DNA from: Anarhynchus alexandrinus
Lineage: Eukaryota; Chordata; Aves; Charadriiformes; Charadriidae
Direction: 5' to 3'
Assembly: GCA_008711295.1 (NCBI GenBank)
Contig: VUYV01000004.1
Coordinates: 184,739-248,738 of the forward strand
Length of the DNA stretch: 64,000 bases
Positions 38,085-50,199 of the stretch are shown one piece after another. The first letter of the stretch is position 1. Each line of letters starts with the position of its first letter. The translations under genes and the position numbers were made by a program. Under the pieces are notes generated by a model. It was not told the DNA's origin and made no database searches. It worked only from the letters and a program-made list of their open reading frames with translations.

Positions 38085-41000
38085 TTAGTGAGTCTTCCCC
38101 GCCACCGTGGCCACGCTCTCCTGGCTCTGGGTACCAGCTGCCGAGGGCCACCGAAGCAGCTGCATCTGGAATTGAACCGTCAGCGGCACCGGCTGGAGCT
38201 CTCGACCCTCCTCCACTTCAGCAGAGTCTTTGTTTTTCCTTTTTCCTGTGGTAAGAAGTAAATCTGTCACTGTCTTGACAGAGTAAATCACCCTAAAAGC
38301 AGCAGTGTGCAGGGGGGAATGCCCACGGCGTTAGCACTGACTTCCAGGCCTTGAGGGAAAACCTATTTGAATACGACTTTGGGTAAGAAGCCCAAAAAGC
38401 ACCTTTAAGCAGGCAATTGACCTGGGTGCAATTTTGGTTTTTGTTGTTAAATTCTCCTATAATTCCTAGGACAGAAGAAAGACGCAGAAATAAATCATTT
38501 CAAGGATCCTGGAAAATCAAGCGGGGGGTAAAATGAGACCTACGTGAGACTACTTCCGAAGACATCCTTCAATGTCTGGGCAAATTGTTTGCTCGAGACA
38601 AAGCTCGCTGCCTTTCCCCTTTGAGCCGTCTGGAAGGGATCCCAATTCCTCTGAGAGGACTTATTATTTGTGTGCATTTGCCGACTGAGGGATGCAAATC
38701 AGCCTCAGCTCCCGGCTGTGCGAGCGCGGGTCCCTACGCAGCCTCGCTGGACGCACGGCTGCAGCGGAGCGAGGGCTGGGGGCCGTCCCGCGTGCCTCGG
38801 AGCATGGCCGCTGCCACAGCTCCAAGGCGGTGCGCGGTACCCAGGTGATGAGCAAGTGCCAAACGACCACGGTGCGATTTGGTGACTCACAGAGCTGCCA
38901 GGGCTTGCAGACATTGCGTGCAGCGGCGCTCGAGCAGCCCACCTGCCCCCCTCACCCCCTCCCAGCCGTTTCTGCCGCAATCGGGGTGTACTTGTGAGTC
39001 ATGAGTCACAGCGGAGCGCACGGCCACGGGACACTGCTGGCACTGGGTGCAGCAAGCTGTGGGGGCGGCTGATTTTTAGGCACTATCTTTTTGCAATACG
39101 CACTCAGTGGCCCTGCCGTGCAGCCGGCCAGGCTCCACAGGCGTGAGGGGACACCGAATGAAGCCCGTGTCTAATCACTCTGGGTTTCCTGCATCAGCAG
39201 CGGCTTTCTGTGCACTCAACACCATCTCCGGCCGCATAACCCCCCGCTGAAAGGGTTCATTCTCGCTCAAGCTGGCGGGAAGACCTCTCGCATGCACGCT
39301 GACCACAGGCACCGGGGTGGAAAGGAAGTAAAAAATACCACCGCTAAACTTCAGCTGTTTGACAGCAGCTCCCTGCTTCACCAACAGTCTGAGCATATGT
39401 TGCAAATACACGTCTTCTTGTGGGGAACAATAATTCAAGGGTGGTTTTTTTTCTTCTCTTCAGGTAGCTGGGAAGGCCATTGGGTTTTGTCAAGCGCAGA
39501 CGCAGCCTGGGACTGCAGAGCTCTCAGATCCTCCCCAAAGATGGGGGCCTTGCCATGAGTGACAGGGCACGGAAAAGCACACCAGAGCTCTTAGGGAAGG
39601 GGATCAATTGTTCTCTTAAATTAGCAACCAAATCTGATGCCAGAGCGGGGACACGAGGCTCCCTTGGAGCTCCTTTGGAGGCCTGGCCCGCTCCGTGCTC
39701 TCCTCAGCCCATGAGCAGTTTTTCAGCATCTTCCTGCTACCCCTTCCCTCCCCCACTTCCTCCTGCTCTTGCGTTACCCCTCCGATGTGCTGGCACTGCT
39801 ATTTTTGTAGTCAAAACAAGATTGCTGGAAAAATAACCTGCAAGAGGCAGGGTGAGGTTCATCCGCGGCGGTTTAAGCCCCGCTGCTGGCTGAGCAGACT
39901 GGGAGCTCTGCACTGGGGAGGCAGGGGACACCCATCAGGGGTCGGGGTGGTCTCCTCATGGGTGACAGCAGACCGGGGTCTGTTCCCAGCCCCGCCACGG
40001 GCAGGCTGGGGCGCCTGGGGTTCTCTGTGCGTCTCAACTCTAAACCAGAAAGAACAACAATCCCTTCTGCGAAGTGCTTTGAGATGTGAGTTGGAAATGG
40101 ATGAGGACCTTATTATGCATCCCAGACAGCCCTCCCCCCAGCTGCCCGCGCCGGCCCACACCATCGGCCGCATTTGGCAGCCGACAGAGCGGGCAGCACA
40201 TCTCTCACCCAAAAATCTGCTTTGCCCTTCTCCCCTGGCACGCAGAGCCGGGAGGTGTGTGTGTCGCTCCCCGGACAACCGGCGGCCCACCCTGGGCGCT
40301 TGCTCAGACACCAATTCAAGAAGGTGTCCAGGCGTGTGTCTAACCCTCCATCCCCCGCTGTCAATGGATGTATTCACAGCTCAGGATGTGAGTAAGCGCC
40401 CTGCTCGCAGCGCTGGCGGGGTGGCGGGGACCTGCGGCTGCCTCCCGGGCCTGGCATCGCTGCTGTTTGCTCTCGCACACGCCACCCTCTCCCCAGCCAG
40501 CTCCAGTCTCCGTCACCTTTTGCAGACGCCGTGGTTTTCTGGCTGGCCTGACTTTCTCTCTCTGCTTTTGGTTTTTTGCTCTTGCCTTTGCTTTTTGTCC
40601 TGTCCTGCGGGGAGAGACGTTTCCATAGTTAGGCTGCTTGAAATTCACTGCCTGTACTCAGTCCTGGGACAGCCATCGCCACCGGGGTTCTGTCACTGGG
40701 ATTTAAAGGGCAAAGGAAAGGGGCAAGGAGAAGCAGGAGCACTGTGGCGGGGCTGCTTGGGGAAGAGAATCCAGGAAATAGAAAGCGTCAGTACAGCCAG
40801 TGCGTGTTGCCATGCCAAGAGAGAGCGCGCATCAGAGGAAGCACGAGTGGTTGCTTTCATATTCTCAAATGGAAAAATAAACTCATCTATTTTCCTAGGC
40901 CCGTTAAAAGTAGCAGTACTTATTGCTAATATCAACATTAAATAACGATACCAGCAGCGATGGATGGCGCTTAGGCAGGATTATTTCAGCCCCATTTTAC

Positions 41001-44000
41001 AGAGAGGAGAACTGAGGGATGGATGGGAGGGATGCCTGGACCAGCTGCAGGGCAGGACGTGCTGAACCCCAACCTGAACGCCTGCCCATCCCCGGCAGCC
41101 CTGCCTCACCGCCCTGCCCCGGGACACGCTCCTTACCTTCTCCTCCAGACTTGGTGGCTGCAGCAGCTGCTCAGTGATCAAGATCCCAAAGTCACATACA
41201 GTTGCCACCAGGTCCTCGGTGGCCAGCAGGGACTCCAGGGTCACTCTCCCGGTGCCCAGGGTCCTCCGAATGGGAGGGTCACTGCGGAGTTCACATGGCT
41301 TCTGCTCCTTCTTCTTCTTTTTCTGCTTGTCCCTGGGCACAGGAACCTGCAAGGCACCAGGATGGGGACAAGCCTCAGCAGAGGGCTGGGGTCCCTCAAA
41401 CCCAACCCAGCCCCTTGCCCACCACTGCATCCTGACCGAGATGTGTGTAAAACTGCTGCTCCCTTCTCCCCACAGCAAGGGGGGACTTTCATGAGAGGTC
41501 TGGGCTGAAGGAGAGATTCTCTGACACACCAAACTGCCGCAGGAGAAGGGCCCTCATTCCCCCATCATTATTTTTGCAACTCAGATATTATTTGGACATC
41601 GTTCTCTCCCAGCACTCTACCTTAGCACCATCCTTCTGCAGCCCCCGTCCTGCCTTCCCCTTCATGACTGCATTTTCTTCTGGATCAGCATCGACAGGCC
41701 ATGAGAGCACCTGCACGGAGAGAAGAGCTGGTTCTGCAGGGGCTGGGACACCCAAGGACCCGGGCCCAGGGTCACCACCATCCCGAGCTGATGCCCAGAG
41801 GGAACACAGTACCACCGCTGGGCCTCCCAGCAGCTCCTTCCCCTTTCATCCAGCTCTGCCACACACTCACCTTCTCCTCCACGACTGAGACGATCGTTCC
41901 AGCTGCCAGGTAGGACTTCAGCCCCGCTAAGTCCTTGGCAGTGTGCTCCTTCCTGTAGCTGCAGTCGATGGTGTCTGCCCAGGGTTTTCCAGGGGTGACG
42001 AACACCTTTGCTGTGCAGGGACACAAAAAAGCTCTGAGGAGAGACCGCTCCTTCCCGAGGACAGGAAGGGCCCCCAGCATCAACCGGTGTCAATTCATTT
42101 GTAATTCCCCATTACCAGAGTGGGTCTTGGGCTCCTCCGTGGCTGCAGGCTCCTGCTGGCCCTTTGTTTCTCCTGTGTCCTGAGCAGAGCTGTCCACACC
42201 AAGGGTGGCCACCGTGGGACTCTCGTGCATTGTTGTTACCTGGAACAGAGAGAGATCTCTTGGCAGGGTATGTCTGGTTGTATTTGCAGGACCATGGGGC
42301 AGAGCTGCCTCCAAAATCCCATTCCCCAGACCACCCTTGTCGTTGGAAGAAGGGGCACCAGCGCCAGGGAAGGGGTCTGCCGCAGGAGGAGGGCTGTAAA
42401 TGCACATCCACGTGCAGAGCAGCGCTGGGCTCCCCGAGAGGGATGGGGAAACATGGGCAGCAGGGACTTGTCCTGCCAGATGTGGCCACATGTGAATTCT
42501 GTCCCCAGAACCACTGCTGCCCACACCAGGTCCATTACAAACAGTCTCACTCTGCAGCCTGGAGGCGAAGTCCCCCCTGCTGTGACCTGCCACTGCCTGT
42601 TGCTTTCAGGAGCTCGCTTAAGCACAAACCTCAGTGCGGCTACCATCCTCGACCTCCTCGCCCTCTGCAAACTCGTATGTCACACAGTAGCTGTAGGTGA
42701 TCACCGGAGCCTCGGAGCCAACCTCCAGCTGCTGACGAGGGCTGGGATCAGGGACTCCCTTGATTTCCCCAATGCTCACCACCACTCGTGCTTCGCTCCT
42801 GATCAGCTCTAAAAGAAAGACCATCTCACTATGAAGCTGCAGCGTGCTGCTTCCAGAGCGAGGAAGGTACAGAGCAAATGGAAGCCTCCAGGACGCGGTG
42901 TCCCACCACCTCGCATCCCTCCCTGCCACCCTGTGCTAACGCTGTGACAAGTCACTGCCACATGGGGTCGCTCCAAAGCCACGCAAACATCTCCTGGCTT
43001 GGTTGCTTTGTCTCCCTGGTTAACATTTTAGACTCCAAAGAGCACATCCAGCGCATAAAGTCACTGAGTAGGGGTCATCAAGAGGGGCTTCCCACCCCCG
43101 GGTGTCCCCAGGCCCCTGCCCTTGTCCCAGTCGGGGACGTGCCACACAGCAGAGGTGGCACCGCTTTGTGCCGGCAGTGCAGCATGTGAGTATCTTCCCC
43201 AGTGGAGAAGTTCCTTTTCCAGCAGCTCGAGAGGGAAATGCATTGTTTGAAACCAGATGGTGCCCAGAAAGCAAAGATGAGGGCAGACCATGACAGCGGG
43301 GCAGTGCTAGGATTAGGTTGTTCCTGCAGCCTTTGGACCTGATTAAGGCTAAAATTGCCTCGACTGTAATTACTCTGCTGCAGGGTCATCTGCCTGTCAC
43401 CCCACTTGTACTGGAGGGATAAAAAGGCACAGAGAAAGATCTCTGAGGAAGGGCAAGAAGGAAGTCAATACTGGATCCAGAGTTTGCCCTGAGGACTCCT
43501 AGCTCAACCATGATGAAACCACCTCCTGAATCAGGGGGTCAGCACAGACAGGTTCAAAGGCAAAGGCTCACCTGGCTGCCTCGCCAAACCGTGGAACTGG
43601 TGCCTCTCGTCAGGCCCTATGTGGATGTCATCAAGGATGGAGAGCTTGGGCAGGCTGTCCACGAGGAAGCCTCTGTAAGCGGGAATGAGAGCCAGTGGGT
43701 TCCCTTGGAGCACAAGGACACGGAGCTTCTCCAGACTGGACAGTTGGTAGACCAGCCCCAGCAGATCCATGAAGTTGTTAAAGCTCAGGTCAAGGGAGAT
43801 GAGATTTGGCCTAAGGACAGAACCCAGAGAAGAAGGTTAGGCAAACAGTATCCCTCTGAGGATAGAGAGCTACTGCCCTGGGTCAAAAAAAGAAGCAAAA
43901 ATTATGTTTCCCCAGCACAAACTGGGTCAAACTGGGGAATCCAATGGTACAATCTCAAGAGGCCAACTCCAACTTCCTGACCCATATGGTCCATTGCCAG

Positions 44001-45545
44001 TCTGCCCCACAACTCAAAAACATGTTCCTTTAGCACCCATTAACCATCCCACTGCATCATTTGGTGATGCAGCCTAAGCTTCGGATCCTTCCCGGGGCAG
44101 ACTTCCAGCAGGAGCTTTGGGAAGGGCATGGAAAAAGGCAGCTGCCCAGGGACACGGGAACTGTGGTGAGCAGGGTGTGAAGGCAGTTCCCCAGTGATCT
44201 CCCCATTCCACCTCTTGGCCACAGACCAAGACACCCCCTAGACATGAGACAGAAGATAGCGAACAGAGACAGAGCACTGTGCGTGGGCTTTGGACACAGA
44301 TCAAAGAAACAAATTTGCTGAAGGGCTGTAATTTCTTAACATGGGCCACCTTGATGGCTTGAGGTCATCTGTTCACAGCTGCCCACCTCCCTTTTAAGGA
44401 GCCCACGTTCAGCCTGTGGTGTTACCAGAAGGCTGCGGTGAAGTACTTGTCCTGAGAAGGGCTGCACAGCCTGTTGTATCCCAGCCCCAAATGCTGCAGC
44501 TCTGGAGGAGGCTGAGAGCACAGGTCCTGCAGATCAGCCACGGCGTTGCAGCAGAGCTCCAAGACCTGCCAGGGACAGAGGGAACAACAAACACCCTTTG
44601 CAATGAGCTGTTCCTGGCACTCCCTCGAGCTGCTCGGCTTGCATTGCGTTCCCAGGTGGGACCTCCTTCCCCATCCTGCTGTCGCAAGGCATTGCTCACT
44701 CACCTTCAGTGTCCGGGGCAGGTTGGCCGAGGTTATCCTGCTGATCTGGTTGGCACTGAGGATGAGCTCCTCCAGCTGATGTAACTGCAACAGACCATCG
44801 TCGACCTCCTCTACCTGCAGAGAGTTGGGTTTGGTCAATGCATCCCTGAGCCACCTCATGGCCAAGGTGACACCGACATGTAGTATTAATACATGTGACA
44901 TATATGTAACATGGATTAGTGCAACAAGCTCGGGGGCAGGGGGGGAGTAGCTCTACCCCAGCTGCAATAGTGGCATCTGGGAAGGCCCTTGGATGGGGAA
45001 GGTGTCATTTTCCCAGGATGCTTTCCCTCCCAACAGGGACACAGGGTTTCCTGGCCTGGAGATGTGTAGCTTTACGGGCACCAGCAGCTGCACTTACCCC
45101 CTTGCCAACGATCCGCAGGGACCTGAGGATCTGGAAGACGTTGGAACCGCGAACGCGCTTGGGCGCCAGCACGGCCACTTCCCGCAGGCGCTGGTCCTGG
45201 GGGCTGCAGTCTGGTGGCAGTGCCCAGGGGCTGCGCCGGTCGCGCAGCAGCTCCATCAGCGCCTCGGGGCTCTCCTCGCCCAGCAGCACGGCCACGTCTG
45301 TCCCCAGCCTCGACCGGCCTCCGCGGGAGCTCGTGTGCGCATCGAAGCGGGACTTGTTCTGCAGAGAGGGAGAGGGGAGAGGCAGTGACAGCCCTGCAGA
45401 CCACAGACCCCCCACCACGTCCCACGGCTGTGCCCCCCCGGCTCCCTACCCAGCTGCCAAGGCCGCAGGGGAAGTCCTGCAGACTCAGGTGCCGCAGGTG
45501 CTCCCAAAAAGCCGCCGAGACGCTGCAGCGGCCGGGTGCTGCCAT
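38085..45545 (-). CDS. LRRC43: LRRC43, leucine-rich repeat protein, complete (12 coding exons)
   Basis: Leucine-rich repeat protein whose human orthologue is expressed in ciliated tissue; molecular function poorly known. Coding exons on the minus strand, in order: 45545-45450, 45358-45098, 44814-44704, 44565-44426, 43810-43572, 42808-42630, 42239-42116, 42010-41871, 41710-41621, 41346-41137, 40604-40517 and 38245-38085. All junctions are GT/AG with matching phases; total 612 aa (human about 656). The N-terminal part matches human (VSAA-EHLR-L-L-DFPCG-GSWNKSRF). Repeats follow: LEELILSANQI, LKVLELCCNAV, LQHLGLGYNRL, LISLDLSFN, LRVLVLQGNPLALIPAYRG. Then come a beta-rich block (VITYSYCVTYEF), a low-complexity linker, CDFGILITEQ, and a Lys-rich exon (KSKGKSKKPK). 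The last two exons were identified by phase, a Lys-rich tract and the LQPVPLTVQFQMQL ending, so the C-terminus is less certain. The gene stands in tandem with B3GNT4. Confidence 0.93.
38300..40500. other. Last LRRC43 intron, holding an AP-1 site cluster
   Basis: GC-rich intron between coding exons 11 and 12 of LRRC43. Three perfect AP-1 elements occur: TGACTCA at 38883-38889 and back-to-back TGAGTCATGAGTCA at 38995-39008. A long plus-strand open frame covers 39695-40945, antisense to exon 11, and is judged non-coding. Nothing else is recognised. Confidence 0.55.
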
Positions 45546-45594
45546 CCAGCCCCAGCTCGGCAGGGAATTCCCTGTCTTGTTGGCACACGTCCCC

Positions 45595-45603
45595 GTCGCT
45601 AGG
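45595..45603 (-). promoter_or_regulatory. RFX/X-box-like half site before LRRC43
   Basis: GTCGCTAGG on the plus strand (CCTAGCGAC on the minus) differs by one base from the RFX half site GTTGCTAGG/CCTAGCAAC. It lies about 50 bases upstream of the LRRC43 start codon at 45545. RFX factors control many ciliary genes, which fits LRRC43. The motif is degenerate, so support is moderate. Confidence 0.4.
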
Positions 45604-45699
45604 AGATGGCGGGGACGCGGATGCCCTGGGGACCGGGGACCAAGCTCTGAAGCCGGGCGAGCGAGCCTGGGAAGGCACCGAGCTCCCCAGGCTGGGAAC

Positions 45700-48260
45700 A
45701 AATCCCTGATTTTCTGTATCTCCCCCCGGGTTCTGGGGGCTGCTCCCCACCAGGGAAAGAGTGGGCGGCTTCGTGCAGCATTTGCAGGGTGTGGCGTCAG
45801 CCCTGTCCGCTGGCCAAGGACCTGTGACATGGAATTTGCCATTTCACTTATCTACATCCTGAGTGTCACTCAGGTTTCGGGGAAGAAGCAGTCAGGTTCT
45901 CAGTTAGCTGTAAAAGCGCTGCTGTTCACTTGCGTGGAGGGTGCCGCTGCCACAGCAGTGTAAGGCCATCGGAAAACAAAGTTCACAGCTAAAAATACCG
46001 GCTCCTACACTTGGAAAAAGTAGATGAGACTCAGGAACAAAAGCCACGGCTCTGTCTCAGCTCAGATTCAGGTCTCCACACTCTGAGGTTTATTTAATTT
46101 TTTCAGTGATAGGTGTTGAGGCAATGGCTAAAAATTCCATTTCAGGGAGCCTACAGAGCAGTCTGTGTCAGCAGAACTTCACCAAACGAATTGCAGATGC
46201 TCTGTGGCATCTGGTGGTTACGTGGTGGAAAGCTGAACTTCCACTCAGGTTGGGTTTTACAGGACGGATGCAGATCTGCTCCCTTATCAGCTCAGCAGTT
46301 CATCACAGCTGTGTACAGATAGGAAAGGATGTGCAGAGTGTGCACACGCCGAGAGATTGTGGCATGCCATGGAGTGGAATAACCAGGCAAACTGCTGTCC
46401 TCAGCTCAGTAGAAAATGAAGTCAAATCTTCCAAAAATCTTTGAAAAAGCATTACCAGTGGTTGAATCGTGTTTTGCGGAAAAGCCAAGCTGTAAGGATG
46501 CTGCTTCTCTTGTTTGTAGTTACAAATAACTGGGCCCCATCACCATCGGTGCTGCACATCAGTTGCCAGCTCTTGGAGGAAGACCGGCTGTGATTCCTTC
46601 TCTGCCCTCCCCAGCTGTACCCGTTTGGGGCAGCTGGAAGGGGACTGGCAGTGCCTGATGACCAATGGTCAATGGTATGTGCAAGCTCACACACCTGCCA
46701 CACATCTTGCAACCTGCACTAACCAGCTGCACCTCTCTGCTTTTTTGGTGCTTCCAAACAAGCAACCAAGATCACCCTTCTACCTGAAAGGAGCCGCCTG
46801 TACCCATCACTGTCTTTGTGGGGATGTTCCTAAAGAACATCTCTCTCTCTCCCCGCCATGTTACCCCCAAATAATAATAAAAACCTCAAATAAAAAAAAA
46901 GTGTCTGCCAGAACTGTCCTTTTCTGGTTCTTCTCCAGCACTCTTCTGTACCGTCTGCTGCCTCACACCGTAGGCCATGATAACTCATTCTCTTTCTTTG
47001 CATTATTTAGCACCTGGGAACGTGGGTCGTGCAAGAAGAAACGCATCCCTGTGGGATGGTGGCATCTCTCTGCTTGGCTGGCCGGGGCTCCCTCGCAGCA
47101 CGGTGGCAGAACCACGGTCAGTTTGTGATCTCCATCATTGTGGCTTCAAGCAAACAACAGAGGCCTGAAGTTACAGGCTGGTGGGACCTGAGCGCAACAT
47201 GGTACAGGGGAAATGTCTGTTCCCATTTCCAGCCCGGGAATCAGTTCAGCCCGGAGAATAGTCCTTGTACCGGTCCCAGGCCCTTCAGAGGAGTTCATGC
47301 CCACACCAAGCTTTTTATTTTCAGAGACAGATTATTTCACATGGAAAAGAGAACTGATTATTTTGACAAGAAGCTGTTGTTCCTTTAAAGTTTTCTGGTG
47401 ACTTGACACACATTCATCTTTGGATGTATGACTACCTTTCAGGCATATCTTTTATCACAGCCGTGGGAAGCACAAGTGCACATATGTCACTTTGCGTTTT
47501 CACAAAGGTACGTTCACAGGGGTTTCCTCTGCCCTCCTTTCTGTCCTAAACTATCAGTAGTTCTGCAGGTCCTCTTCTGATCACAGCCTCACGCTTGTAA
47601 ACCCTAGGAACAATTTTTCTCTGTTTTGGTCTGCATGAGAATTTTCTGCATTTAGTTTCTGGAAACAGAAAATAGCCTCAGGGCAGTTAGAGGGAAGGGT
47701 GAGAGAGATGGGGAGGTGGAATCCCGGACATCCTCTGCTGAGTTATGTGAGGGGGTCGCACCCTGGGGACAGGGTCTTACAGACATCCAGAAAAAGAATA
47801 CATATGTTGACCTGGAGGCCTGCCCTGCCTTGCACACAAGCCCCTCACGGCTTTTTCACTCCCCGCGTTAGCCCACTCTTACATTGACCCTGCAGGAGAA
47901 GGTGGCTGGCTTTGGGCACCAATGATGTGCTTGCATGCTCCAACCATGTTTTAAAAAGAAATAACAGAGCTTATGTTCTAAATCCTACATTTTGGAGAGC
48001 CCAAGGATTTAGATGAGATGGCTAAGCCAAGTGTCCTCAAGTCCCAGTCAAGCAGATGATACGGGACACCATCTGTGTCAGTCTGAAACTGCGCCTAGAT
48101 CACAATCGGTGAAGACGCATTTGAACCAACTTTTGATGTAATCTTTCAAAAAAGAAAAAAACCCAAACTATCACCCGCAAAAAAAAACCACCCAAACCCA
48201 TGGAGAAGCCACTGACGCAAAACTCCACGGTACTTAAATGCAGCTTGGCTGTCCACATCT
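45700..48260. other. Intergenic region between the divergent LRRC43 and IL31-like genes
   Basis: The two genes are transcribed away from each other. Open frames here (for example 46625-47128) lack domains and splice partners. No repeat family is recognised. Regulatory sequence of the cytokine gene is expected in the right part, but I see no strong TATA box. Confidence 0.45.
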
Positions 48261-48340
48261 ACAGCACTCCAGGCAACAAGCAGCTTGAACACCAACACCC
48301 AGCTCGCTTTCCGCCAAGTCAGCTGCTCTCCAAGCCCGCC

Positions 48341-50069
48341 ATGAAACGCCGAGCAGGTGGGTGCGACTTAACCTCGCTACGCGTTGGAAGGTCGCATTGG
48401 TTGATGTTCATCGCTAGCTCAGCCACTTAACGTCTATATGCTTTAGAAATTTAGCACGCTGCACAAAACCAGGAAGTTTTGCAAAAATGATGTCGAGGCT
48501 TGAGACTAATCATTGTCTTCTTTCTTTTTTTTTTTTTTATTCCCCCCCCTCTTCATTTGAACGCAGAGATCAACAGGTTTGCAATCTTCCTCTTCTGTTT
48601 ACTGGTTCCTTTGGGCTCCATGGCACCAACGGCTACCTCAGAAGAAAGCAAAAATACTACAGGAGAGAGGCAGAAGCGTTTTACGACCAGAATAAAGCCC
48701 TTAGCATCAGTGATAGAAAGACAAGCATCTACCTTGTTTAAAAACTACGTAAGTGTACTATTTTGCATTTGCTGTGTCTATGTCTGTGGAGAAATCTCTT
48801 GAATTATCATAAAACACTAGAAAGACTATCAGAAGAGAAATATTTGGGTTAGAACCTAAAATAGCCTCTGCTCTGTATTCCATACAAGAAGGAAAGCATT
48901 TACGTTGCACTATTTTAGGGCAGAGTTGGAGTGATGTCTAGGACAGCTGGGGAACGCTTGGGCAACTTCGCCTCAGCTAACTGCTAGCTATGATCTTCCA
49001 GACCAAATGCATTGTTCCTTCTCGGTCTCTTGAGCCATGCTCGGCTTGAAGCAGGCATCTTTTTGAATGAAACGGGTCAGATCACTGGAAACACGGAGAG
49101 AATTGCCTTGATTTTCGGTCTGATCCTAGTACTAGAGCAATCAGGAGCACTTCTGCTGAAAACCCTGCTCAGTCCGTCCTTTCCTTGGAGACGGTAAACC
49201 CAAGGGTCAATGCTTCAGACACATTTCAATTTCTGGGAACACGTTCCCAAGAGTACATTGATAAAAATCAACATAAACATTTCCCCCGAATTCATTCTTG
49301 AAATCAAAACCATCTCTGCTGAAACAGATGAAAACATGCTCAGGTGAAAGCAAATCTCTTGCATGAGCAAATTTTGCCCATATGGAAAAGGAAAAAAAAC
49401 CCACAAAAAGAGCCTTAGAAAAGCTGAAAAGAAAGCCAAGCAGACTTTTAAGATAGAAAGTACTGCATAATCATAGCCACAGATAGTGTGCAATACCTAC
49501 TCAATAAAAGGCACGTAGGTGTTAATACAGCTACTGAATAATAACAAAAAAAACCCCCAAGCATACACAAACTGAGAGCCAGGTGTGTGTGCGCCCAGAC
49601 ATTCAAACAGGAAAGATGTAAACCAAACCATTAATAATTTCTCTCTCCTCTTCCTCCCCTACAGAATGTGTGTAGCTCTGTAACGCCCAAAACTGCGAGC
49701 TGGCTAACTGCTGACCCCCAAGCCAAAGACCTGGTGAAGAAGATACCCGAATGCCTGGCTTTTGACGCAGATTGCTGCGTTTTCCACATTTTTTACAACA
49801 TTTTACGAAACCTGAGAAATGAGATAGAATTAATCTGCGGTAAGAATTTAACTCGCTTCGTCGATGCAAATATCAATCAGCTAATTGTGACACTGAGTGA
49901 ACGAGCTGCGCTTTATACCTGCAAGAACGAGGATCTTCCGCAGATGGATCATAGCCGGGTCCAGAGGATGAAAACGGCAGAGAAAAAGATGTATATCTGG
50001 TGGGTTTTACATAAATATGAACAATTTATGCAAAATACAACAGAAATTTACTCTTCAGCGGAAATATAA
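48341..50069 (+). CDS. IL31: IL31-like secreted four-helix-type cytokine (positional orthologue candidate of IL31)
   Basis: Three coding exons, 48341-48356, 48567-48748 and 49665-50069, splice in frame (phase 1, then phase 0) to give 200 aa. Exon 1 encodes only MKRRA plus one base; its ATG has G at -3 and its donor is CAG|GTGGGT. The exon 2 acceptor has a long pyrimidine tract. The N-terminus is a textbook signal peptide: basic n-region, hydrophobic core FAIFLFCLLVPL, likely cleavage near S23. The mature chain has six cysteines (69, 96, 103, 104, 124, 152), sequons at N35, N127 and N190, and amphipathic helix-like stretches near 44-66, 105-122, 128-149 and 163-189. RQKR at 40-43 fits furin. 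The AU-rich 3'UTR is typical of cytokines. It sits between LRRC43 and MLXIP, opposite to both, exactly as mammalian IL31, which also has three exons. I cannot align it convincingly to mammalian IL31; another gp130/OSMR-family cytokine is possible. Confidence 0.75.
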
Positions 50070-50199
50070 CATGCCAGGATGAAAAAAATAACTTTAAGAT
50101 AGTAGAGATTTGGCTAAATGTGACCCACCAGTAGCTATGTGATCAGTGTGATGCCAGGAACAACATTGATAATGTACTTGCTATTATACGTATTATAAC

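Noticed and set aside
39175..39438. 87-residue minus-strand frame as an alternative LRRC43 terminal exon
   Set aside because: Weak acceptor and no resemblance to LRRC43. The exon pair 40604-40517 and 38245-38085 fits phase, composition and poly(A) signal much better.
39695..40945. 416-residue plus-strand open frame, the longest in the window
   Set aside because: It is antisense to LRRC43 exon 11 and its GC-rich introns, has no domain or signal, is rich in Ser/Pro/Arg/Cys as expected from shadow frames, and contains unlike compositional blocks. Chance openness in GC-rich DNA is the simpler explanation.
46625..47128. 167-residue plus-strand frame upstream of the cytokine gene
   Set aside because: No domain, unbiased codon use, an internal AT-rich run, and no conserved partner expected between LRRC43 and IL31.
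48500..48566. Direct extension of cytokine exon 2 upstream through the pyrimidine tract
   Set aside because: There is no in-frame ATG, and the Phe-rich peptide is just the translated polypyrimidine tract of the intron. The AG at 48566 is a better explained acceptor.
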